Below, piece by piece: positions 35,101 through 47,100 of a stretch of 64,000 bases of DNA. Each line of letters opens with the position of its first letter. Within the stretch, counting starts at the first letter, position 1. The translations under genes were made by a program, and so were the position numbers. This DNA comes from Henricia sp. BOLD:AAB3569 (lineage: Eukaryota > Echinodermata > Asteroidea > Spinulosida > Echinasteridae): the NCBI GenBank assembly GCA_037783545.1, contig JBBELK010000384.1, positions 992,001 through 1,056,000 on the forward strand. The letters are read 5' to 3'. The notes under the pieces were generated by a model. That model was not told the origin of the DNA. It searched no databases and was given only the letters and a program-made list of their open reading frames with translations.

Positions 35101-38100
35101 TGCTAAGCAACGCCATGAAATTGACCCCTGCCAATAAAGCTTTGAAGTTAAGCGGCTGTTACGTTTAGTGAACACACAGGTTATTCATTTTGATACAAAT
35201 GTGGACAAATGTCCATATGAGTTTGGGAAATCTGGCTCCACCGGGATTCGAACAGCGGACCTTCTGCCTAATGTGCAGATGCCCTACCAATTAAGCTATG
35301 AAGCCAACTGGTGGTCTCGAATCACGGTAGTGCAGTTCTTTCCTGAGCTTAGCAAGCCCTACAGAGAAACAACCACCCCTCCCAAACCCCTGCCCGGCTT
35401 GCCCCAATTATTAAGTATGAATATTATTTTTTTAGACGTCAAATTTCAGAAAGCATAAAGTAAGATTACATTTCACAGGCAACAACAACTTTTAATTTAA
35501 GGAAAAAATTAGCACAACTTAGTATGCAGGCAATGTAGACCCAAGAAGAGCATATGCATATATCTTTATCTAAATTTCCTGGAAAATATGCAATCGTAGT
35601 TTCCCGACAATTGTAACTGGGGAAGCATAAAATGCTGCCCCTTACACATTAAACATACCAGATTCTTCATTTGGTGTTTAAATGTCCAGGCATCGTAAAT
35701 GTTCATACTTTGCACAACTGCAAATCATTGAGGAAAACGTTCCATTATAGACAGTCCATTTATAACGTTGCGAAAAATCCTTGCATTTTCCGAGCACTAT
35801 CGTCCACATGGAAAAACGTCCGGTGATTTTTATTCATTTGCGTGCCGTCTTGGGCAAGGGGGTAAACACTGTGTGAAGTGTCGTGTCTACCGCATTCTCG
35901 ATCCAGCTAGGTGTCAACACGCATTACATGAACGTCCCTCGGTACTGGTTCAAATATGTGCACATGGTCCAACATAGAGTCGACTATAAGATGGTTCAAC
36001 TTCAACGTTCACATATCATTGCATGAAATCTCTGGTTGGCGGTTAGCAGTGTGGTCAGGAATTAAGAGCCAGAGATCCATCGTCCACTACTACGTGCCTA
36101 AACGTTCTTAACAGTCCTTTTGTGATGATTGCTGTGTAGGATGGCTAAAAAACAGGAAACCAGCACATAGCATGTCGCCATTGACAACCAACTTTTACAA
36201 ATGTGTACACGTCTGGAACATTAATACAGTCCACGGGAGGTCACCAAATGTATTGTTCATGTTGTCCGAAATGCGCACATGTTGGGGCGGCGGTAGCAGG
36301 CAATAAAAACAAACAGTAAACAGCAGAATTGTTCAACCACAAGACACCCAATCAAGCTGTCCACTGGAAAATTGCCGTAGTTAGGGGTTATGACTAGCCC
36401 CTAAAATACTCTCTGGTTACGCACTGCGAGCCATGGCATAACGCAAGGATCATTACGATGCCCGTTAAAGATTATGAAGTTCAATTTTCATGACAGTCCT
36501 GCTTTGGGGAAGGAAGAGAATGTTTATCACTATAAGTCCAATTTGAAGAGGGAACTGTGACGCAGGTGTCAAGATCGCGACGCACTGAAATCTTCAGTAT
36601 CTCTGACGGGGTGCACGGCTGCACAAGTGACTTGGTTAGGGGTGCAGGGGAACCCCACAGCATCAACCACAAGTTCTGCTCAGAGAGGCGAGGAGAGGAA
36701 AGTTAGCCCAAATCGTTAGTAATCTGATAACAAATAAATGTTGGCACGATTCATGTGATAATGTTTGATGCCCTGACTTACCATATTTCCAGTTTCCAAA
36801 ACAATAATTGTTGTTGTGCCACACAATCTTTTAAAAAACATTTACAATGCATGATATAGTAGGTTTGGATTCTGAGGCAAAGTTGGCAACATTTACTGTA
36901 TCAATTTCATTTTCCTTAAGAATTGCCATTATCTTGGGTAAGCTTTAACATGCAAAACAGTATAATTTCATGAAGATATGCCTACTTGGCAGAAAATACT
37001 GGTTAGCAAATATTTATGCTCAGCAAAAACTGCAGAGTACTAGTCAAAAGTAATGCAGATGACATGAGAGTTTAACCGGTAGCATGTTTGTCTAAGCACA
37101 ACTTTTCGGTACTAACTACTAAGCAGTATTTTCTGCTAAGCAGTTCCATGAAAATGGGCTTAGTTGAGAACTGGCAAAAGTTCCTCTGATTGGCAAAGCT
37201 ATATGTGTACATTGGACAACCAAGACCAAGATTTTAAACAAATAGCTTTATCTTGTTTCAAAGTAAAAAAAAAAAAAGAAGTTATTTCAAGAAGATAACT
37301 TAAGCCCTCAAAGGGTAACAAAATAGTGCGACAGAATACCATTTTCCCCTCTTTTTACTTCATGCATGTACAGTAACCTGAGGACACAAATCTCACAAAG
37401 TGTCGATCTTCGCTACATACATATTGCATGGGAAATTTGTACAAGGAAGTTTCAGGCAGGCATACTGTCACACTATCTGATGCCCTTTTGGGGTTTGTTA
37501 CCTACTTAAATTTTCATTATTTTTTACAAAAATGTAGTCTTGTTTGCCAAATGTACCTTCTTGAAATGTGTGTTGGGATAATTGGACTACTCCAATACAA
37601 TCTCAAGAACGCAATGTTACACTTGTATCTCAATTGCGGATCTTGTTCATTATCCAGACCTGTGAAGTCTTCTGTTCAAGAGGTTTATTTGGAGGAAGCT
37701 GAAGCCCGGTTCATAGTTCACGCGAATCTCACGTCAATCTGACATCAAACTTTTCGCGGTGAACATTCGCACAAGTTGAAACTAGTTCAACTTTTTGCGA
37801 ATTCGCTGCGCGAAACATTCGCTGTGATGTCAAATTTGCATTCGCGTTCGCTTTCGCATGAAGTATGAATCCAGCTTTAGGTTGGAGGGCAAAACATTTC
37901 ATTTGAAAACTTATGACCACAGGAGTTTGCTCCTGTGGTCATAAACATTTCAACAGAAATTGTCTTCCGCAGTTATTTGTGCAAATGGTGCAACATCAGG
38001 TTAGAAATCCTTTAGAGGACCTTGCTATGGTTTCACGACTGTTCAGGAGTCTGTGGCCAGACTCTTCTGAGACAATGGCTTGCAGAGGTTGCTTGGTACT

Positions 38101-41100
38101 TCTAAGTGACGGGCTCACTCACTGCACTGGGGAAGGCATCCATCCATGGTTGCAGCTATATCCTTTAATCTTTGGATGGCTTGGTTTGTAGTCTTACGGA
38201 GGACCACATCCGCAACCTAAACAAAGATTCAGTTCGTAACGAACGCCACAATTCTAAGCCTGCAAATATTACCACAACATCGGGCCATCAGGCCATAAAT
38301 ATCGAGAGCAAATAAGAGTCCGAGATTGGAATGAGAACACATGCAGTCCGTTCAACTGGCCTGAAGGTCATGTGACCCCTCCCTGTAGCCTCCAATCACA
38401 AAGTCCGTGACGGGGATTGTTGCAGTCCATTATGCGGAGAGGCCACATGACCCCCATTGTGAAAGCGCCACTCAGTTGGGTGACTGGAAGTCCTGGTTTA
38501 AGGCCGTAAGGCTGAAGTCCTAACCTCAGGGGTTCGCGATTCCTCCTGGTTGCCATCTCGCGGCGTCGGCGACGGGCATCGCGCAGGATCTCCACCACAT
38601 CGATGTGCTCATCTTGGGGTAAGAGTCGACAGAGGGCCTCACCGCACCGCGTCTCAACTTCCTGCGATTGTGACAGAAAAACATTTAAGCAATACAGTGA
38701 CCTCTCAATCCCTGTAGGTTGATACATATGCACATGTTAAAGCACGGTAACAAATAAATCTTAGTTCAGCGGAAACGGCCTACAATATATGTGTGTGTGT
38801 TTTAGTGATTCATCAATGTAGTAAAAAGAATGTATTCATCAATGAACTTTTTATTGATTTCAAACAATGAACATATACTGTACATGTAGGAAGTTTAACA
38901 GTTTGATGAGCATCATCTGAAACAAATAGTTATATTTATACCAACATCAACGTATGTAACAGTGTCCTTTTTACTTTATAATGCTACTCAACCTCTGAAA
39001 ACATCTGAATGCTTCTACGAGATAAAAATCCGGAGAAAACTGTTCCTTCTATGATAACCATATGCTTTGACGACACCATGTTACATACATTGTACATGTA
39101 CGTTATATATGCAACTGTACACATTTTCTGTCTAAAAATATGTACTAGCTTTGAATGAACTATCTCCAACTTTTTAACACGACTTCAAGAAGGTTAAAAA
39201 TGCCAATAAAAATGTTGCCATTGTTCTTCAAAGCAGTTCATTTTTTGCCATGTGTCACAATTTCTGCACCTCTTACCCCCTTGATTGTTTTCTGAAATTT
39301 GGCATATATTTCAATCAGAGATATAGGATAGTGTTTGACAACAGCAGAGATAACTTGCAGGTATCATACAAAAATAAAAAACATTGCAAGACGGAACTCG
39401 TTTGTTCAATGTAATGTGCATGCTTGAACATCGTCCATGTTCAAATTCCCATTTACACAACAGAACATTTCCCTTGATCATCATCATACAAATGTTGGAT
39501 GGAGTTATTGAACAAAAGCATGATCGTGTAAATTGGCCTTAAGCATTGGCTTGTTCTAAATGCTTATACTTCAGAGGAAATGCGTTTCCTGCTGGCTTTA
39601 ACTCCTTATCATTTGCTAATTTTTATAAATGGGTCTTTCCACAATAAAGGCGGCATTTTGGTAACACAGACCATATTTGTCTGGTCTCAAAATAAAAGAA
39701 ATAAGTTTCAGTTCTGAAGAGATAAAAAGGGTTACAAATAGTGTAACGACATGCCTTTCTAAAAAACCCTGTGTACAAATTTCCAATATACGCTCGTAAC
39801 CGGGACGGACACTTGTGTTACATTTTAGGTCTGTGTTGCCAAAATGCCCCCTTTACTGTGGGAAATACCCATTTGCACACTAGAGTAAAACTCATTTGAA
39901 ATATGAAATTGACAAATATCTTACACTACAGAGTTATCGTAAAGTGCTATCTCTAAATTACTTGTTTTCTCATATTCTATAAGAATGAACTTTGAACCTC
40001 ACCTGTCCATCACGGCCAATCTTAACTGGCTTGTTATCATTCCACATGTTGAACAGATGTCCAGTCTTGCTAAACGTAAGCTCTTGTCTGGAAAAGAGAC
40101 AAATTGGTTTTTAGCTGGGCATAATCATGGGAACTGATGGGCCAATTTTATTCTTAAGGCAGAAAGTATGTTTTGAGTTTTCAAAGGCGCAATCAGAGTT
40201 TATTTCTCCATAAAGGGAGGTATTTCAACACAAACCTAGTAATCCAGTCTATTTTGAAAACTCCACCGAGTACAGAGCGGCTCATTCCACTTGGCAGCAC
40301 CCAGTTGATAGTTGGTCCATCCCGTCTGGATTCGGACCTCATGCGGGCAAAACCTGCGAGAGATAATGGGCACATTCAGATTGCCAGTAAATAATAATAA
40401 TAATAATGAATATTTGTAATGCGCCGGTATCCATCAGAAAGATGCTCAGGGCAGCAACACACAAGTATGAAAAACACATGTAAATATCACAACCAAGGTA
40501 CTAAAATATTAAGTTAATGCAATTTCATAAAATACGTTTTAAGTGATGATTTAAAGGAGGCCATAGATGTTGAGAGTTTGATGTGTTCCGGTAAACATCA
40601 ATGATAACAATATTTTCCTTTAATGATGGTCATCTACAGTCTCCAGACATCATAGACAACAACAGGACCGACTCACTTTGATACAAGTCAGGGGCCGATT
40701 TCATAGAGCCGCTTAACAGCCTATTTTCTGTTAATCGAGCATCTTCTATTTCATAGTAATCGTTAAAACATGACTTAACTACAGGGCCAAACTTTGCTTA
40801 AGATAGTGACGCAACAATAGCCGTCTCCAAGCACGCCCATTATAACCACTTGACGTCGGAGGACGTGAAACGTGCCAACATTTCCCCATATGTGTAACGG
40901 ATGACTAGTAGGAAATGTGTTTAGGAGAAACTCGTCTACAATCGCAGTAATTTCAAAGAACTGGCCAATGCTTAAAGGCACAGGCTCGTCAGCAATGCGC
41001 ATGCGCCAAATTCATGCAACATAATATCCAGCGCCATGCCCTTGCTATGGAGCTGCATATTTCCTGACATGAATTTGGTGCGTGGCATTGCTGACGAGGC

Positions 41101-44100
41101 TGTGCCTTTAAGCAGTGCTATGAAATTCGCCCTAGAAGTCTAGCACCAAACTGGGTGACCCAAGTACTGGTTTCTTTTGCTTGTTTGTGTTGCAACTTGA
41201 AAATGCTAAATGATTCAAACTTCAAGGTTAGCTCGCAACGATTGTTTTAAACAGCTACCTTAACACACCAACTGTCTATGAGCTTTGAAATTTCACCTAG
41301 TTTAGGATACACGATTAAGTTTTTTCCCCCTTTCTTTAATTTAAAATAAATATTTTGTTGGAAATTCCTGAAAAGTGTTCCACGTACCATGTTCTCGACC
41401 AATTGGAATGGTTAAACCTTCTCAAAGATTTAGAAATTTATACATGTATTTACCTTGGAATTTACCACTCTCTTTGACGGAGAAAATGAGCAGGACATTA
41501 CGTGATTCTCGGAATGCCTGATTCAGCATCTGTTCATTATTAGGCAGAGTTGACCACACTCCCTGAATAAAATTACAACAAAATACACATACATGTGGGT
41601 GATTATTTATATTCGGGTACCAACATGTGACATGCACATTTTAGGCCCCAAATCCATATATCATCACCATTCATCCTTTTTGTAAACCGATTTGATCATA
41701 ACCGGGACGGCCTAAAATGTAACAAGTGTCCGTCCCGGTTACAAGTGAATATTGGAAATTTGTACACAGGGTTTTTAGAAAGGCATGTTGTCACACTATT
41801 TGTAACCCTTTTTGGGCCTAAGTTATCTCTTCAGAACAACTAAAACTTATTTCTTTTATTTTGAGACGAGACAAAGGTATTTTCTGGAAAATGTGGTCTT
41901 TGTTGCCAAAATGCCCCCTTTACCGTGGAAAGCAGTAAACAAAACAAAAAAGAACTTTAGGCATTGAACCACATACCTTAGCCTTGGCTAAGGCTACATT
42001 CTCATGGTTGTTGCTCTTGATCAAGAAGTAGCGAGCATCTCTGAAGAGGTACTTGAGCTTGGAGGTTGGGTCTGCTGGGATTAGAGAAATGACACGGGTG
42101 CATACGGTCAGGAAAGCTGAATCACAGCATAAATTGCACACACATCTAATGTACATGTAGCTATCTAAAGCACTGTAGCTGGCTAAAGCACTACATGTAT
42201 ACTAAGATATTCATTATCTTGAGCCGCTAGCACTGTGCGATACATGTACATAAACTAATCGCCCGTGCGACAAAGCTGGGCGGTGTATAAGACTTGCATA
42301 AGACGAGTCTGTAATTTTTCAAAGATAAAATGTGCTATTTATCTTTGATTTTGCTGGGTTAAAAGTAGTCTACTTGTTTGGTAATTACCCTAAAAAAAAA
42401 ACCAAAGGAATTATTATCTCCGATACGAATTTCACAAAGAATGCATTAATACCTTGTTGCATGGACGCTGTCATTTTGTCAGAAAACTGGGCAAAGAATG
42501 ACATTTTTGAATACATCTCTTTCAATTCATACACAAGAATATCAAGTATCATTTTGGCTGCAGACCAGTGTACCTATCGGGTGAATTTTGCGACTAAAAT
42601 GAAACTACGGTACCTAAGAGTTTCTGAGATAAACATTTGGTCATTGAAACTCCAAAGCATATCTTTTCAAGGACTATTTGTGAAAATCCATTCACCATCC
42701 TATTCTTGGACATCCTTTCATTTCTTTCCCAATCTCGTCCAAAATGTACTTTATGTACTGTCAACCAAGAAAGTACATGTACAGTACTGTATTGACATGT
42801 ACTACACTAGTTTTAATCCATCATTTCTTCAATACTTCACAAAATGGCAAAGAGTACCTTCCAGAGTTTATGTTTTAGAAGCTTACATTATATAAACAGA
42901 AGTGTGATCAATTATGTTATTACAATACAGTAAACTCTCATTATAGCGCTCTTCAAGGGACTGGAATAATTTGAGCTTTATATCTAGAGAGCGCTATCAC
43001 CAATGCATACACAATGCAGAGAATAATGGCTGGGACTTGGAAAAAGGAGCTTTACATCGAGAAGAGCTTTATATCAGGGGGTGTTATAATGAGTTTTCTG
43101 TAATACCTTTACGAACTCTGCCTGACGACTCCACTGGTGCCTGCCTATCACCTCCTAAAGGAAACCAATCAACGACATTGAACATTTAAGGAATGTGATA
43201 ATGCGGAGTGTTTCGTTTATTAAAAGAAAAAGCACATTAATTTTAAGCGCATGAATAATACAATGGGAATAGGAACTGTGGCAAAGTTGCAAGGACGATT
43301 GATTCCTTCTGATGGTCAACTATTCATAGAGGGATAGCCCGGATTGGACTCCTCTTCACTGCCCTACAACAGAGTCCAAAACATGAAAAGTCTGAGCCAT
43401 TGAGAACAAAATGTTGACTACCGTACACTTTTACCGTAATTGAGCTCCCGCATGGAGGGAAATTGCTCCTGCATAACTTCCTGACCAGTCCCTTAAACTA
43501 CATGTATTGCAGGGCAGGAAATTCGTTACTGAAAGGGCACTGCCATTTGTGTTTTTGAAGGAGTCTTTTGGATTTTAAAAAGGGCACTTCCTGTAGAAAA
43601 TGAAAAGTCCATGGGAGAATTGCAAAAGGCACCAAGGGTCAAGACCAGGGGCAACAGAGGACTCCGTGGCCTCCGTCAATTTCCAGCCCTGTACTGGACT
43701 GGTGGGTTAAAATTTCCCTTATGCAACTACATGTATTTGCAGTGATGGGAGTGAAATTTGATCTCCCTTCCACATTACATGTAAATGTACATGTAGGCGA
43801 AGAGGACAAAGTCAAGTTTACAAGTCCAGTGTCCAAAATGTACGTCCGATGCCTTGGAACTGCTCAGTACCGAACTTTCTATAGTACAAGTGCACAAAAG
43901 GTGGAGTGAAAAATCCCTTACACAAGATTCTATTGTGTACAGCCCCTTAAGGTTTAAACAAGGCTAATTTCCCTGGTTTGCACAATGGGACCTTATTAAG
44001 GCAAAGGAAAATATTTCCTTACCTGAAATTAAGGGAAAAGTGGTACATACAGTATACATGTACATACAGTATACATGTACATACAGTATACATGTACATA

Positions 44101-47100
44101 CAGTATACATGTACATGTACATACAGTATACCGTATAGCATATATGGAAGCTCCGTTGTAAGTAACAAATTATTAACATGTATTGTCCAATCAACTTTCG
44201 GAGGGTACCGTACATGTTTCATCTACATATGCACCTACCAGAGTCAGTGCCACTGCCCTTTTTAGCCGATCTTTCGTAGACAATGGGAGAGATAGAACGC
44301 TTGTGCCCACGACGCTTCCGTGGCTTATCTCCTGGACAGAAAACAGATACATGTGTAGTGTCACCAAAATGAAGTAAGGTACAAATTTTTATTTTGCCCA
44401 AATGTTTTTAGCCAAAAATATTAGGGTGGGAAGGTTATCAACAAGCAAAGACATCTGCCCAAAAATTAGGTTTTAAATTTTTCCTGATTTTTTGTCAGGC
44501 CGATATCACAGGGCAGTACCGCCCGTTATATATTCCGTAGACGCACAGTGCCCGGTTTTAAAATACCGCGCCCCATTAAAAACCCACTACAAGATTTTGA
44601 CCAGTGGAGAACACCGAGGTGATACCCCAGGTGATGAACAACAATTCTTGCTTAATTGGTGGTGTGAACGAGCATGCACAAGAAACCAGCTGTATACATG
44701 TACTGATCAATGTGTTCGCTGCTTTCTGACATCCGACTGCAGGGTACCGGTATACTTCTTGGGTTTTTAATTTCATATCCTGCAACTAAGGATTTACACT
44801 TTTATGACCTCTAAACCATGTAAAATGCTAGTTTGATAAGTAAAACAAAAACAGGTTAAAATTGGAGAATATATAAATACTGTAGGCATTTTTTGTTAAA
44901 AGTGGTTAATCAAGTTTTTTAGGATAATTTGAGGGTGCTGAATTCAAAAATGGCTGTTAACAGGTGCGCCGACGCCATCTTCACCTTCAAAATTCAAAAA
45001 GAAACAACATGGCCACCATTTACATACAATTTGTGCTAAAACGTAGGTTTCAAGCAACATAGAAGGTTTGAAGTGGTGGCAATACCCAGGTTTATGATAC
45101 TAAAGATGCAGTGTAGACTATTACAAAAGTTGTATCTACCTTGGGTTTGCCGCCATATTAAATTCCAAGATGGCTGCCATATTGAATTTCAAAATGGCCG
45201 CCATTGAATCCCGAATTGTCAGTTTTTATAAAATAAATAAAAGGGGCTTGGGGGGGCGGGGGTTAGGGGGGGTGGGGGTGGCGTTCTCCCATTGAAAGAT
45301 AAATTCATGCCAGTACTAAGCAAAGTTATAAACTTCTCCTAGGTAGTTAAGAAAATGCCCAGTATGAACACAGCTTTATTTTATTTATTTTATTTATTTA
45401 ATCACCACATCCAACAGCTGAAGGACCGCCAATTACAGGAATGGGATCAATTAACATAGATATTCGAAAAACTATCAACTTCTAAGTTGAATTAAAAACG
45501 GCCAGAGACAGCGGGGAATTCCTCCCCTTGCTCTTCACGAAAGAATGCTCTGGGATCTTTAAAGTGCGAAACCTAACACACTGGACCAGCGGCTTAACAT
45601 GTACATCCCTTCTGAAGGACGGAACAAGTGTGATTAAGTGCCTTGCTCAAGAGCACAAGTGCCACATCCCGTCACGGCCCGGAATCGAACCCACATTCTG
45701 GTACTGGCACAGGAACTTGAGTTCGACGCGCTAGACCGCTCGGCCATAACACCCCAGGGGGGGGTGGGGGGGGGGGGGTGGGGGAGAGGGGGAGCCGTTT
45801 TTCGTGGTTGGGTAATTTGGCTCGGATCATTTTTTGTTTCAGGTTTTCGGCTTTTTTGAAAGCAATGAGTGGTGGTTTAGAAAATGTTTCCTTTATTGGT
45901 TCGGGGCTTTCGATTAGGTGCCAGTGTTTGTTTACCGCTTTTCTCAAGTTGTGGTTGTTTATTGCTGGATTATAAGTTGTGGAGAAGACGAGTGGGGTTT
46001 GCTTTGTTGCGTAATCCCTTTTTTTGATGATTAAGGTTAGCCCTTCCGGCATGTTTTACCTTTGATGTTGCCGCTTGGAGGTGTGTACCCTCTAGGAGTA
46101 AGTTTTTCTGAGAAGTTTTGGACTTTGTTTAAGTAGTCGTTCTCGTTGTTTGTGTTCCTTGCGTATCGGAGGGATTCTCCATATATGAATGCTTTGAACA
46201 CGTGGGGTGGGTGGGATGATGTTTTGTGGAGATATTGGAATGTTTCCGTAGGTTTTGTATAGACTTTTGTGTCTAAGATGCCTGATTTACGGAAGCGTTC
46301 TCCTTTGAAGATGGTCAAGTCCAGGTAGTTGATTGAGGTTTCAGATGCCTCGTATGTGAATTTGAGGGTTGGGTGCATTTGGTTCATTGTTTCGATGAGT
46401 TTTTGGAAATCGTTTATAGTTTTCCGTCATAGATAACTAGTATGTCATCTCTGTAGCGCCATCATGTTAGGATATTTTTGGCCTCTTTGAGGATGGTTTT
46501 CTCCAGTTCATGTAGGGTTATGTCGCAGATTTCAGGGCTTGAGATGGACCCCATTGCACAAGCGATTTTTTGGAGGTAGAATTTGTTTCCAAATTGGAAT
46601 TAGTTTCGGCCAAGGATTAGTTCCAGAAGTCTCCGGATGTATATGTGGTTGGTGGTTTTGTAACGGCATAATTGTGGTTGGTTTGGTTCAAGGTATCGCA
46701 GACGCAGTTTATTGCTTCTGTTTGTCTGACGTTTGTGTACATAGATACCACGTCGATACTGGTTATGAGGATATTTTCTGAGAATTGTTTACCTTCCAAT
46801 TTACGCAAGATGTCTGCCGTGTCGCGGACATATGTTGGCTGCGTGGTTACGATTGGGAGAAGGAAGTAGTCGATGTATTCAGATATCCTGGTGGTTGGGC
46901 TTTTACAACCACTGATTATTGGTCTTCCAACGAAAGGTTCTCCCAGGGGTGGGGTTTTGTGTATTTTCGGGAGGAAGTACATGGTTGGGCATTCGCAGTT
47001 TTGTGGTAGTGGTTTTAGGTATTCGAGCGTAGGTTCATCCATAGAGCAGATGTTCCTCATTTCCGTCAGTACGTTTCGAACCAGGGTTATTGTCTGGGGA

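Noticed and set aside
35237-35320. tRNA gene on the minus strand
   Set aside because: Head of a SINE: imperfect stems, SINE tail attached and further copies at 50.5 and 50.8 kb.
42332-42895. 187-codon open frame on the plus strand in YTHDC1 intron 6
   Set aside because: AT-rich, hydrophobic/aromatic composition typical of chance frames, no recognisable motif, no splice or promoter context.
45680-45755. tRNA-Leu/Ser-like gene
   Set aside because: Head of a family A SINE with body and tail, also present at 61.4 kb and 1.2 kb.
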